The translations under genes and the position numbers were made by a program. Positions 52,804 to 64,000 of a stretch of 64,000 nucleotides of DNA are shown piece by piece. The notes below the pieces were generated by a model, which made no database searches, was not told the DNA's origin, and worked only from the letters and a program-made list of their open reading frames with translations. The stretch is from positions 1 through 64,000 of the forward strand of contig MU405233.1 of the NCBI GenBank assembly GCA_022836615.1, read 5' to 3'. The DNA is from Annulohypoxylon bovei var. microspora. Lineage: Eukaryota; Ascomycota; Sordariomycetes; Xylariales; Hypoxylaceae. Numbering within the stretch: the stretch's first letter is position 1; every line of letters starts with the position of its first letter.

Positions 52804-54059
52804 GATCTCCATAGCATGCATATACTTGTCAATGGGAAAACATGAGTTCGAATGCACATGTCATAAGGATTATCGCTCTCTGATTTTAACTTCATGTCGC
52901 CCTAGGTAAATAAAGGATATGTTTAGACCCTTCATTTTGTCAGATATAAGATAAGATTATGATTTCATAATTAATACCTTCCTTTTGGTCTAGTGGTTTA
53001 TCCGACACATTTCCAAACCACTATTATGTATAAAACCACTACAACCCGCCAATCCGACAAAACCTTCAAAACATACATAAATATCTGGTTGCCTAGTTGC
53101 ATATACATTATAAATACTTATTACTCCCCTGTAAATAGGAGGAGGATAGCGCTGTCAACCGCTACAGTTAAGTGCATTGCAGCGCACTCCTTTTTGATAT
53201 GTATTTATAAGAATCTGTGGGCAGGTGGGCAACTGGGAATCCCAGGGGTAGGTCACGAGTGCATTGACCACCCTGGGAGGGCTGTTGCCCCACTTGTAAT
53301 GCATTAGGTAGAATTCCCCAGGCAGCTGGAGAAGCTTCAGTTTTTAAGAATAACAACCAACTTTGACACACGTAACGATTAAGCTCTGAATGTCCACAGA
53401 ATCTTCCAAATTACGCGGCCACCCTTAACCTGCCTACATTTTTATAACAGTCGTTCAATCCCATTTGACAGCATTAAAAGGACTTAATATGGAAAATTTG
53501 TGTACGATTCATAGAGCTTTTAGATAAACATGTACGAATGCGTAAATACTTGTATAAGTAATTATTTGGCGCGTGTAATGCTATTCGCGCTTTAATGCGA
53601 TTGAACCTTGGAAAGCCCGGACTTGCTTGAATGTTTACAAGGGACGAATGCGTTGTAATCCACTAAGTTATAGCGCTTAACTACCCTATACCAGACCTAC
53701 AATTCCTTGATTACAGGTCATTATCTTGTGCAAATCAATGTATATGCGCACATTCATGCATATAAGGTTAAATAAAGCATGCAATAGTTATGCATGCTTT
53801 GAAGGTTTCGCCGAATAGGAGGTTTTGTTCTCATAGTCAACCATATATATCCCCTATATCTACCCACCTACATGAAGGCAGTATGATGATATTGCTAATT
53901 AGGTATTCTAAGTCAGTCGTTGAATTCGATACCTCAATCCACAGTCGTTTGCCTACCTACCTCCTAGTATTCCTATGACAGGTAGGTACCTAAGCTCCAC
54001 TTCCGTCACCAGGGAGTTGTTCCAGCCCTATTCAAGTGTTAGGATCCAGTCTCGCTAAG
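52804..54059. other. Intergenic, no gene seen
   Basis: About 1.26 kb. An imperfect hairpin lies at about 53218-53345 (GGCAGGTGGGCAAC against GTTGCCCCACTTG). A tRNA A-box-like TTGGTCTAGTGG at 52985 has no matching B-box. CTACCTACC words lie near 53955. No coding frame is supported. Confidence 0.45.
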
Positions 54060-55544
54060 TTACGTATTGTTTGACTTACACCCTTCAGTAACCTCATCAA
54101 CAGTGTTTGGTACTGAGCATTTGTTCGCTTCGGTAAACTCTTGTGTCTCGACGCCCGTGCAGGTATTGCCGAAGCAGGCTCCGTCCATCAGTCTCTGAAG
54201 AGCATCATCTTTCCACCCGAAAACATAATCGGCGTGCTGTCCATACCCGGTACTATTTAAAAGTTAATATCGTGGTTCAATAAAAGCGATTTCGGGTGTC
54301 GTATTACTCGTCTCCTGTACTTAGAACGAAGGGCTGAGAACCGTCCTCCGGCCAGTCTTCTTCGCTGTTGAACCCAGTTGTATCCCAAACAATCTATCGA
54401 GAATTGCATTAGCACACTATAAGTTTGTCAGAGATACCGGGGCATATTATCGAGCTTCTAGTTGATCTAGTCACTATCCCAGTTTGGGGCCGAGGACGTT
54501 TACTTAGGCTGCTCGTATAAAAGGAGAAAATGGGCGACCACGTACCTCGAGCATAAGTTGTGGGATCTTGATGGGGTGAGTAGACGGACAGTCGCCAGTA
54601 GTAGCGAACGACGAAGGGCCCCCAACTGGATAAGCCACATGGTCTTGGTGGTTCGGAGAATCCAAACGTTCTCCATCCCAACAGCTAGATACATACGTCA
54701 TCAGCGTGTGTTCGCAGTGTTTAAAACGAAACATTAATGGGCCTACGTCGGAAAATGGATGTTCGATCGAATGCCACCTAAACAAGGACCGGAAGGAAAC
54801 GTCTCTGTATCCAGCTTAGGATCGGCGCAAGGGGAATAATCGTCCCCCTTAAAATCTGGTCCCGTAAAGCAACGGAAGCAACTCTGAGACTTCATCCCCG
54901 ACCCCTTTTTCTCGCGCTGCATAGAGTCGCCGTATAACATACGGAAGCCCTGAAGAGTGACATTAATAACTTCCGACGATAGCTAGGGGTGTTCATTGAC
55001 CCTACAGGCTTGAAAGCAGTTACTGTACTCTTGCCAGGAGAAAGGTAGTACACAGTGACGCCGCCCTGTTCGCCGTCGAAAAACCTGTTCGGGACTTGAG
55101 GTACTCGCTTGTAAGTGCCATTCCGAGCCTTGAAATATAGGTTCGCTGTCCAGTAGTTGGAAAAGTCATCGCTGAAGGTGCATGTCGTGCACGAAGCGAG
55201 GCTAGAGACGTCGGCAGACGGTATTGAAGCGTTGAAGGCGTTCTATATGAACTAAGCAATATGAATCAGATGTCACACCTAGAGTGGGCACTTACTCCTC
55301 CGACAATCTGATGTAAGTGTGGAGATGGGTTTACTCCTGGATTAACAAGGCTACGGTAACATGAGTCAGGTATGCCGTACAGAGTCGATGTTTTGGACCC
55401 CTGAACTTACGGATCGAGTCGCTCGATGACAACCTGGCTACATCCGAATCGAACGAGGCTGTTGCTTCCCGGACCCTTCACCGGAGTTGTCTGCGGCGCT
55501 GCATCGACAGACGCCGCAAAGGACAAGAAGATAGACCAAAGCAT
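54060..55544 (-). CDS. Secreted DUF1996 protein
   Basis: The seven-exon model is 55544-55411, 55350-55296, 55242-55006, 54949-54747, 54684-54546, 54393-54308 and 54252-54060 (348 residues, every phase closing). It starts with a signal peptide (MLWSIFLSFAASVDAAPQ). Family landmarks in order are LVNPGVNPSPHLHQIVGGNAF, TFSDDFSNYWTANLYFKARNG, GGVTVYYL, GFRMLYGDS, CLGGIRSNIHFPTCWDG, HVAYP and STGDDTGYGQHADYVFGWKD. It therefore spans the whole DUF1996 domain. These proteins are abundant in fungal secretomes; their biochemical role is not established. No WSC or other carbohydrate-binding domain is attached. The short ending EVTEGCKSNNT is a plausible terminus. It lies inside the gene group but need not belong to it functionally. 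Confidence 0.88.
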
Positions 55545-56619
55545 CGTGACTCTCGTCTATGAAAGTAGTGATAAAAACGCTTGCTATGAGAAATGGCACA
55601 TGTAGGTCCAATCCAAGACCACATCATTGAGACTCTCGACCTATAATAAGCGAAATCCATTCCAGTATATTCAAACGAAGTGCCGGCTAATTCCTGTAGT
55701 TCTATTTATATGATAGCAATTAATTTTAATTGTCAATTACACACTAGCGACTCGAAGGCTGCCGAGAGGCTCAGGGTATTACCATATGTAATACATAGAA
55801 GACAGTTATTGGCTTGCGAGCTATTTTCCCGTAACTACCGGATACATAGATGCATGGTCATAGATCGGACATGGGCAGAAGGGCATCAAAATAAATATGC
55901 CGTGTGCGAATTAGTATTAATTATACTGTATTGAAATACACACTAAGGTATCCCCTTGGCAACTTACCTGGGCAACTTACACACGCTATAGCTGACGATG
56001 GTTGTTGATTGGATAATGAGGGGATAGATCAGTATACAGTCTAATACAGTGACATTAGCACATGCCCCTATTTATTTTGCCGATTTGGGATGCTATCCAA
56101 CCAGATCTTCCATGCTGATAAGAATATATCAAAAGTATCGTCGTAATTCCAAATTTCTGTTGATGACTTAATCTTAGGTTGTAGTTAGACTAGATAGGAG
56201 TGGGATATTTACCAAGGAGCAGCGAAATTGACGAAATTGCAATAGCTTGAAGTCTACGATATATCAGTTGACGACCATTCACAAGGGATTGTTAGACGAG
56301 GTACCTTGATGTATTGCGTGTATACATTCCCAAGTGAGGATATAGCGTTGGTGAAGGAATAACTTTAGATAACGACGAATAAATATAACGAGTAAAATGC
56401 TTTCCTAGTTAGGTATGTGTATACGCCCGAGCCCAATGCTACCTTCCCAATCGCCATACATGATATTGTGCACAAAGGAAGCATTCTCGAATCTTTAAAA
56501 AAATTGCAATAGTCTCCTGGTTCAAGTACCTATCCATAGAACCGGTAGATAATAGGAGGAGATCCAAGCTAGGAGGTGCGAGGAAGTGTGGTTTGAACAT
56601 GGATATAGGGCAACATGTT
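55545..56619. other. Intergenic with a partial element copy
   Basis: About 1.1 kb between two minus-strand genes. It holds the partial MITE-like copy near 56023-56075 and otherwise AT-rich DNA with many stops. The left part should contain the DUF1996 promoter. Confidence 0.5.
56023..56075. repeat. Partial relative of the 37166-37356 element
   Basis: The stretch with ACAGTCTAATACAGT (56036-56050) followed by GACATTAGCACATG is shared with one arm of the inverted-repeat element at 37166-37356: the 15-bp word is identical in complement and neighbouring bases are similar. Only half an element is recognisable. This points to a dispersed family with decayed copies. Confidence 0.55.
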
Positions 56620-57994
56620 TTAGGACCACGTCACTCCAGCCCCTAGTAATTGATCCATGATCATATTAGCAGTAGCCGTGTGGGTGTCGTTATCGACATC
56701 TAGTAGGAAATCAAACTTGTGCATCATATGTTGTTGGAGCAAGTCCGCGTTGAGTCCGACCCCGGGAGCTCGGCCCGTGACAAGGAGGCCCGTCTCGGCA
56801 CTGGAACGGGCGGCGCGTTCGGCGCGCGGCCGGCATACTTGGTCGTAAGCCTGTAGGGCTGCCGGGATCGCGGCTTTCGATGGCAACCGGCCGAGAAGGG
56901 TAGTGAGGATCAGCGCCTCCTCGATAGCGATACCAATGCTAGCGCCTTGGAACGGGGGCATGCTTTGCGCGGAATCTCCGATTAGGCAGATGTTCTTAGT
57001 GACGTAGGTCGGTGCCGGCTTGTGCTCTAACTGGCATATCGCAGCCACTTGGACGGTGTATACACTCTGGACGAGCTATATGATCTTAGTTAATGCCTTT
57101 GGTTCTCATAAGGCTGCTAGTGCGAAAAGAGTTACTCACATCGACCATCCCCTGGCACACCGGCATTTGGTTGCTGGCAAACATCTCCTGGAACTCGTCG
57201 GGGGTAAACAATTTGGCCCATGAAGGACCGCCATTCCCATCCTCTTCCCCAATTTCATCCGTCTTTCCACAAACGACGATTTGAACTTCGCTACCGTTGT
57301 CGAGCAGGTTATATATCATGCTAGTTCCGTCTCCGATCCAGCCTACTTGTCGTGGGTTTGTCGGATCGAAGTACTGTGCACCCATAGCCTGTTGCGCCCT
57401 CAGAAGAGGAACCTTTATCGGCAAACTCCAGAATCCGGTAGAATGTGGCTTAACTAGGGATTCATCGGCGCCAAGGACCAGTCGCCGCGTGAAGCCGTGG
57501 GTGCCGTCGGCACCAATAACGATATCATACACCATTTGCGTCCCGTCCGCGAAGACCAACAACAATCCTTGTCCAGTGGAAGACTCTGATACGGACGCTA
57601 TTCGCGTACTCGGGTGCATCATGTGAGGTGGCACACCGTTAAGCATCTCAGTCAAGAAGGCCTGACGGCCGACGCTCTTCTTGCATCTCGGCCCAAGACC
57701 ATTCATCTTTATCTCCCTTCCTGCATGAGGACCTGCAGCTACTCGCGTCTCAGGCGAGGTGAGGACGGCACCGGCGCGGTCGAGGCATAGCTCCAACTCC
57801 GGATCGATGGCAGCTAGCATGGCTTGCGTTTTGGTGGTAAACGCAAGTCCTGGGCCTTCATCCCTGAATGTAGGACGCGATTCGTACATGTCAACGGAAA
57901 TGTGAGGATATCGTAGAAGCCCACGCAGAACTGTAGCACCGGCTAAACCGCCGCCTATTATGGCGACCCTTATTGTTGAGGGCGAGCTGGCCAT
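56620..57994 (-). CDS. Class A flavin monooxygenase (salicylate-hydroxylase-like)
   Basis: The two-exon model is 57994-57140 and 57075-56620 (436 residues, phase 0). The FAD motif is VAIIGGGLAGATVLRGL at residues 10-26. The DG motif is VIGADGTHGFTRRLV near 173, and the GD motif after the splice is ICLIGDSAQSMPPFQGASIG with Asp319. Length and motif spacing fit salicylate-hydroxylase-like enzymes, which hydroxylate, often with decarboxylation, small aromatic acids to catechols. This is the second ring hydroxylase in the group and could supply a catechol to the VOC enzyme. The C-terminal region with LNADLLQQHMMHKFDFLLDV is typical. No membrane segment. It is flanked by the DUF1996 gene and a 2.2-kb gap before the second regulator. 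Confidence 0.9.
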
Positions 57995-60237
57995 TTTTCT
58001 CGAAGGAGGTATATAGAGATGAAGAACTACCGAAGTGTGATAGTAACGTCAGTGAGTCTGCTAATGATATTGCTGCGTTGTATCATATTACTCATTAAGA
58101 CTTGCCGAGGAGGCAGGTTCTTTATGTAAGTTCGGCATCATCTAGAGGGAGCCGTCAAGACACAAGCACGATCCACGGCGGTCATGGGTTGTTCCGTCTA
58201 GCACATCACCTTCTCGTCTATATCGGACCGTGAACTCCATAGGTTTGTTCTAATGTTGCCGCGTCCGATTTGAGTTTCATCCTTGCCGTGATATCATTCC
58301 TGATGATAAATCCGAGATTGGCTTTTCAACATAAGGCGTAGGAGGTGCATATCATTCTGCGCCGCATGTAGGGCTGAAGGGTCATAGATCCAGGATGTAG
58401 GATCGGCGAAGGGCTGATCCGCAAAAACATATTGCGTATACATCGGTATCGTAGAATAAATTCTAGCCCCCAAGCAGGGATCTTCGTTGTCGAAATAAGG
58501 AATGCCTCTCTTATTTTATGTGCACAGAGAACCGGAATCTCTTTATGACCCGGCGGCTTCCCGGTAGGGCGGATCATCCTTTGGCTCAAATTCATTATAC
58601 AACGTCTGCAAAACAAGAAGACAGTCGTGTCCGATACTCTTTTTGGTAACTGCTGCGAATTCTTAGGTGTAAACGCCATTGACACGCTGGTGTGGCTCTA
58701 GCCAATCATAGAGCTTCAGAATTCAGCTCTCGCCCCATGGGCGGAATGGTGACTGGGGTGTATTAGCTTCCATTGGCCGGTACACCTGGTAAAAAAGGCC
58801 ACTAGAGTGGGCAGTGATGATCCCTTCCAGGCATCGGAATAAATGGGCCTTATGACTCGTCATGGCTCTACACGACGACACCTGCACGGTAACGAGCGAC
58901 AGAGATCAAGTCGAGAGAACGAACGCGATGCCGAGCAGTTCGGCGTCCCCGTGGGAATTAGTATTATCGCACCCTCTTAAAATCCTTCTTGTCTGAGCGT
59001 ATATGAGAACCTGATTGCTAGATGTGGCTGTATATAAGCAAATAAACCGGACACGGCCCGAACTTTTGTGAATTCTTACTCAATAGGGGAAATGGGGAAA
59101 GAGGCCAAATCCCCTCCCCAACCCCTTGTTCTCCCACTTCACCCCGTCTCGCGGCTCTCCGGAACTTTAATTCTATTCCTGGTCGTTCTTAGCTTCTTAT
59201 TCCATCTAACCGGGTTAGCTTCTCGGTCCTTCTAACCTCCTAATGATCTATGAATAACGAATTCCGGTCAGTGGGATTTCATGGTGATCAGGCATCATAA
59301 TAGTGACACTGAGAATAGCTTTATTTTAATAAAGTCCCCAATTTGTCCTTTTGATAATTGTTGTTCTTCTCGGCCAGATCCAATTGAACCATCATAACTG
59401 TATATCTGGACTTGGCTCGCCATCCCAGTCGACAGATCCGTTTTCAGATCTCCAATTGGCTCTTCTAATTGGTCAGTAGAATGATATTCTGAGCTCACCA
59501 CCCACTACACTGCCACAACTCACGAATTGAGCCGCCGTAGATGTGTTGCTAAAGTTGAAGCTAGGTAGTAATAAGATTGAACCGTCATTATAGAAGTCCC
59601 GATATTTGGTTAGGAGTTGCGGCGGGTTCTGTAGTAGATTTAGGTGCTTTTGACATAGGGAATGAGTAGGTACTTTCTTTGCATGTAAGATGAAGAGTTC
59701 CAAGATGCACGAGTCCCAGCGCGGGCATCTGCGGGCATAACGCTGTTATTGATAATAGAGGGGGGTTCAAGTAAACAGCTAAGCTCAAGACAAGCGCTTT
59801 CAAGTGCTGGGGTATCATCTACTTGCGTCTTAATAAATCTCACCTATCATGAGTTTTATCAACGTTACTCCACAACCTCCCTAATTTTCCCGTGCCATGA
59901 ACTATTCCCCATTTTCCTTCAATCGTGTGCCCACGACTCTTCATGAATTCATATTAACATATCTGTGTTTGGTACTAGGTCGAGGGGTGTGATGGCGAGA
60001 CGACATATTTCGAATAATAGCGACTCTAAATACCGAATTACGATAGCGGAATATTCCTCTTTCGTCGCGGTGATAGCAATTTTATGTGTATCCGCTGGGT
60101 TCTTACTTCACCTGGAAATCGAAGTGTCGGTCATCAAAGGTTCCATAGTATTGAAAATAGCTACCCGGGTAGGTAGTCATTCGTAACCCACAGCACAGGA
60201 ACCACATGCCATTCCAAATCCTTCGGTTTTGATAGAC
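57995..60237. other. Long intergenic region with a possible degraded coding remnant
   Basis: About 2.2 kb. On the minus strand near 58320-58690, reading in one frame with stops gives protein-like segments (LLVLQTLYNEFEPKDDPPYR; ARIYSTIPMYTQYVFADQPF; DPTSWIYDPSALHAAQNDMH), which suggests a broken gene of unknown family. The longer 58326-58685 open frame is a shadow of it. Other frames at 59295-60186 show nothing. Promoter sequence for the second monooxygenase should lie at the left end. Confidence 0.35.
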
Positions 60238-62598
60238 CTACAGGGGACGAAATCCGGCTTCTTCCAGTTGCTTACCCTCTGGTAACATAGGACGGCCCTG
60301 CATGGGGAATGGCCAAAATAGTGGGTTTTCCAGGCTTTGGGCAGTGTGTGACGTTGGCCCCGTGCCGGCCCTAGGTCTGAAGCTGGGTGACGGATCTTGT
60401 TCTGCTTTCTCCTTAGCTCGACCTTCTTCGATAATCCCCTCCATTTTCTCCCCACGGTGAACGTGGGTCTGTGGGGTTGATGAAGATTGTCTTCTCTGTA
60501 TACCTCCGGGGCCGCCAATATCTCTTGCACCCCACGCGCAGAGAAAATCTTCCTCGTTAACATTTGGCGCGAAGAAGTTAAGGCTGCTAGTTGTTGGTCG
60601 AACGGAGTTGTCCACTTCCTCAGATACACCACTGCTAGGTGGGATATCTACCTCGATATTCCATTTCTTAGCGAGATACTGTAAAATATTCAGTGCTTGA
60701 TGCGCGAAATGATGACACGGCGCCATTTCCGTCAGGTGCGCGATCCCCTGCTTCAAAGCTTCAGCTACTCTAGGACTCAGTTTTGCGGTGATTGTACTCG
60801 ACGGCGATGTCGGCTCCGGCTCATCCCTACTGCTAGACGATAATTGTCCATGGCTATGCTCAGTCTCGGCATCTTCAGGTTTTGCCGTGGAAGGATTGGA
60901 TATTTCTGCTGGCGAGGTAGACTGTCCCTTGGAGGCCTCCGCGCCTATCGCAAGGTGCATGATAGCGGATGTAAGTACAAAATATGGCACAAACGATGGC
61001 GTGCGTCTAAGGGTATATAGCTGAGAATATGAACGAAGGAGACCTTGAATAGCATCTGCGGCTTGTGAACAGACATCGCGAGGAAGTATACCCGAACCAA
61101 TGATCCTTAGCTTTATGAGCGGGCGAAAAAGGAGTAGGATGGCGAAATGATAGTACATGCTATTAAGTAAAATAAGCTGGGATGGCCGGCTTAAACACAC
61201 CGAATATTAATACTCACTGGGCGAAAAGGACGGCCGGGGTAAAATTATGTCCTAATCGTAGAACCTCGGGGATCCTATCGTACCAATTCAGGTATTGTGT
61301 ATAAATAGCAAGTAGATCTCGGCTTGTAACTGGTTTTCCGGGAGAGTGTAGGACGTATAGTGATTGGTGGACAAGCTCACTGAGCTCACAGAAGCATTTA
61401 TAAACGGACCTAACGTTAGATGGCTGCTCGCATGATCGTTGAAGAGGAGCCCCTTTTTGACCGATTAGATGTGTCCGATATCTCCACGCCGAGGCTTCAA
61501 ATTCAACCAAGGTAGGTGCGCATGTAGTTGACTTACCATCATCAGTATAAGGCACCCAAAGAGATGCTTCTATATCGTCGATAATCGCGGGCTTGGGTGG
61601 CAAATGTGGGAAGCAAGAACATTGGGGCAAGGAGCCGGTGGCGAGGGACCATGCGCTTTAATACGTCAGCCAGAATACCCCAAGACAATTGATAGTACGC
61701 TTACTGATCTAAGGCAAAAGCACCCCAAAATGTCGCAGCCTGGACGGCGATTTCGTCCTCATCACCATCGTTCTGTAGGCGGTGTAGGCCCATCTCGATA
61801 GCTAACCGTATACTCTGCCCCGCGTAATACCAAGACTCAGAATCTCTCCCACAACTCGCTTCCCGAATGGACATTATCCCTAAGGCTTGAATAGTGGTCA
61901 AATTATGGTGGTTGTTTTCCCGGTAAAATAGCCTTAGAGATTCCTTGAAAAAGTGGTCGCCGGCTGTGCGAGGGTCGTTCGGATTTGCTCGTGTGTTTGG
62001 TTGAGTTGAGAATCGGCAGCCGAGAGCTAGCAACGCGTTCACTAGGATCGGTGAACAGTACCGATTCCGACCGTTGAGGAAATCCTTCATGAAATGCTCC
62101 TTACTGAGGGATGCAAACGTCGGATATTCCCAGCAGAAATAAAGTGCTAGGAGATGTGAGACTAACCCGCTATCTGCCGTAACCGTCGTCCATGTTCCAG
62201 GCGGGACCTTCATCTCGGGCGAATCAAATGGCGCAAGTACTTGGTCTACACCACGAAATCGAGGACCGTCTCCTACCGATGACTGATCTTGAAGCCACAG
62301 TCCGACGCGCGAGCGCGGCGGAGCCTCGGCCGTCCACTGCATGATATCAGGATGTGAATCGCTCCGGGTCGACACGGTCTGACTGTGCGATGAGAAGTTC
62401 CATGGGCTATTGGGATCAAAGTCTTGGTTCATTCCATGAGCCTGAGCTGTCACAGGGCTCATCCCCAAAGCATTATAGCCTCCAGCACCAGCTAGTGTAG
62501 CCCCATAGGTTGAAAGGGGAGGTAGCGTGACTCCGCCTCTAGTTTCGCCGGGCCGTGGAAACGTCGGCAAGGAGCTCCCAGCAGGAGGTAAAGTAGGA

Positions 62599-62630
<32 letters not shown>

Positions 62631-63065
62631 CAACCATTCCGAGATACCTTCCACGGACTGTCCTTGTCGCAGCTTCTGCAAGACTTCCTCTACTAGGTCA
62701 GGGCGGACAAGGGCAGAGAAGACCGAGTCGCTTTGTCGTTGTTGGCGTCGAAGAGCTTCAATTTCGTGGCGCAAATGTTCTTTTGACTGTCGCACGGGGA
62801 TTTCATATATACAATCAACATCTTTCTGGGCCTTGCACCGACCGCATGGCTTTTGGCCGTCGCACTTGGCACGCTTCTTCCGACATTCGGTACATGCGTT
62901 GGGGGTGACAATGCCGAGACCTCGCCTCCGCTTAGAGAGCTGCGGGTTTGGAGTACCACCAGCTCCAGATGCGCCAGAAGTCGCGGACGCTTCATGTTTC
63001 GGTGTGGGCTTTGACGATGAGGACGCCTGGCTTGTAGAGGGCCCGCTACCTGGATCCCCCTCCAT
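60238..63065 (-). CDS. Zn2Cys6 fungal transcription factor (large, with polyGly run)
   Basis: The three-exon model is 63065-61705, 61655-61218 and 61159-60238 (906 residues, phases 2 and 2 closing). The zinc cluster near residues 57-86 reads ACTECRKKRAKCDGQKPCGR followed by CKAQKDVDC. A basic SKRRRG patch precedes it and a coiled-coil-like LRHEIEALRRQQRQ segment follows, which usually serves dimerisation. The central regulatory domain (about residues 300-620) has ALYFCWEYPTFASLSKEHF, GIMSIREASCGRDSESWYYA, FALDHAWSLATGSLP (restored by splicing) and MYYHFAILLLFRPLIKLR. It resembles the NirA-like and related large fungal activators. The run of eleven Gly is encoded by a GCC/GGC microsatellite at about 62601-62629. 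It closes the gene group on the right and may be a second local regulator. Confidence 0.9.
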
Positions 63066-64000
63066 CGTAGCGGTTTAGGACACCCAGGTCATACTCGAAG
63101 CGGAAAGACGGGCACACCCGCATAGACACGCCTTCTACCAACACCAGCCGATGTCAACGAATGGCGAGGAGGCGCGCCGTTCGTGCGACTTGCTTCGGAA
63201 GAAGGCGTGTCTAGATCGGGTCACTAATGTGAGTGAATGATGGTGGACTGAAGATCAGAGCTCTCACGCAGAATCTAAAAACGAGGAAAACGCGCGGGGC
63301 AATTTAACTGTCTTCTTTTTTCGGGTGGTAAGGAATGTACTATATCCCTGTATTATGCAGATGTTTTTGTATTCCACTTGAAAGAATGGCGCATAAGACA
63401 GCTGCTAGACAGATATATCGTGGGATTGTATATGTAAAAGGTAAAGAGATGGGCAATTTCCAAAATTCGAGCTTTCGAGGTCGGGTTTCAAGGACGGAAG
63501 CTTTTGCGCTAGTTGGTTTGCCATAGCACTTACCTAGGCTACCTAGGCTACCCAGACTCGTTCTTTACGCACATGCAGTAGGCCTAGGATATCCATAGAT
63601 GTACAAGGAAAGTACATCCTATATCCCGACCTTTACTGTGTAACAGACGGAGAAGGCCAAGGTTCTTTCTGGTAGTGGTCCTACATATAGTCCCAGCTGC
63701 AACAGCGCCTCATTTTTATATTGCAGCTTCAATGTTTACAGACAGGTAAATTGATGATTACGACTCTTCTGGGCAACAAATAAGTAACCCAGCAGCTTGA
63801 ATATGATAGGATAAGGAGAAAAGTGTAAGTAATTTTGGGATGCCCATTCAATCGTCAGCGCAGCTCTATTCCGATATTAGACATTTTCCAATATGTACGA
63901 TACTTATTGAGGTACTCTACTTAGGAGGAGGCAAAAAGGAAAGTGGAGGGGTTGGTGGGGTTTTTCATGAGCAAGTGCCACAGTTTGTATTGCTAAGTAT
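63066..64000. other. Intergenic right edge
   Basis: About 930 bp to the window end. It includes the promoter side of the large Zn2Cys6 gene. A repeated CTTACCTAGGCTACCTAGGC word lies near 63530. No gene was recognised. Confidence 0.5.

Noticed and set aside
52980..53060. tRNA-like sequence (TTGGTCTAGTGGTTTATCC)
   Set aside because: It resembles an A-box, but there is no B-box or cloverleaf pairing within the next 80 bp.
54060..55544. Several short minus-strand frames taken as separate genes
   Set aside because: They join through six consensus introns into one DUF1996 protein with a signal peptide and all family blocks.
58326..58685. 119-codon minus-strand open frame
   Set aside because: Its composition is not protein-like; a different, interrupted frame of the same stretch looks more like coding remnant.
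37966..63065. Secondary-metabolite biosynthetic cluster
   Set aside because: No polyketide synthase, peptide synthetase, terpene cyclase or prenyltransferase is encoded in the window. The enzymes present are those of degradation, although a core gene outside the window cannot be excluded.
62527..63078. 183-codon plus-strand frame with a polyproline run
   Set aside because: It is the antisense of the Zn2Cys6 regulator, and the polyproline is the complement of the polyGly microsatellite.

Overview
The window looks like a piece of nuclear chromosome from a filamentous ascomycete (Pezizomycotina, possibly Sordariomycetes; the class is inferred, not proven). The support is a gene every 2 kb or so on both strands, short introns of about 50-80 bp with GTAAGT-type donors and CTAAC/CTGAC branch points, and fungal-specific families: Zn2Cys6 regulators, rhodopsin-domain (SAT4/PTH11-like) membrane proteins, DUF1996, a CE16-type GDSL esterase, Mcp1, and many MFS permeases. 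Most gene models below were built by joining open frames across GT..AG introns and checking that codon phase closes. They are sequence-based predictions without transcript support.

Region 1 (0-24 kb) is mixed. In order it holds a rhodopsin-domain membrane protein, a glycosyltransferase-like protein, a zinc-finger protein with a seven-fold 14-residue repeat, a sugar-porter MFS gene with eight exons, a secreted GDSL/CE16 esterase, an F-box protein, a membrane-anchored SDR, a small C2H2 protein, the mitochondrial Mcp1 homologue, a GC-rich small Cys protein, and an ankyrin-repeat protein preceded by a broken Clr5 domain. Next to the ankyrin gene sits a complete non-autonomous hAT-like element (516 bp, long inverted repeats, perfect 8-bp target duplication).

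Region 2 (24-37 kb) is transporter-rich. A 74-residue small gene is followed by a DHA1-type MFS permease with a Zn2Cys6 regulator just upstream of it, a HAD-family hydrolase, and two related spliced MFS permeases on the same strand. A gene-poor, AT-rich stretch follows with one small two-exon gene and a small inverted-repeat element.

Region 3 (38-63 kb) is the most interesting part. It has a regulator with two C2H2 fingers plus a Zn2Cys6 cluster, a class A flavin monooxygenase, an acetoacetate-decarboxylase-fold protein, a VOC/extradiol-type metalloenzyme, a naphthol-reductase-like SDR, a dienelactone hydrolase, a fumarylacetoacetate-hydrolase-fold enzyme, an ALDH6-type (methyl)malonate-semialdehyde dehydrogenase, a secreted DUF1996 protein, a second class A flavin monooxygenase and a second Zn2Cys6 regulator. 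There is no PKS, NRPS or terpene cyclase. The set reads as ring hydroxylation, ring opening, C-C or lactone hydrolysis, and semialdehyde oxidation. It is therefore best explained as a catabolic cluster for an aromatic compound, possibly by a meta-cleavage-like route that is unusual in fungi. Substrate and step order are inference. At least one TA-flanked miniature element lies inside the cluster.

Intergenic DNA is AT-rich and carries many copies of short palindromic TACCTAGGTA/CTACCTAC-type motifs. I found no rRNA, no convincing tRNA and no CRISPR array.
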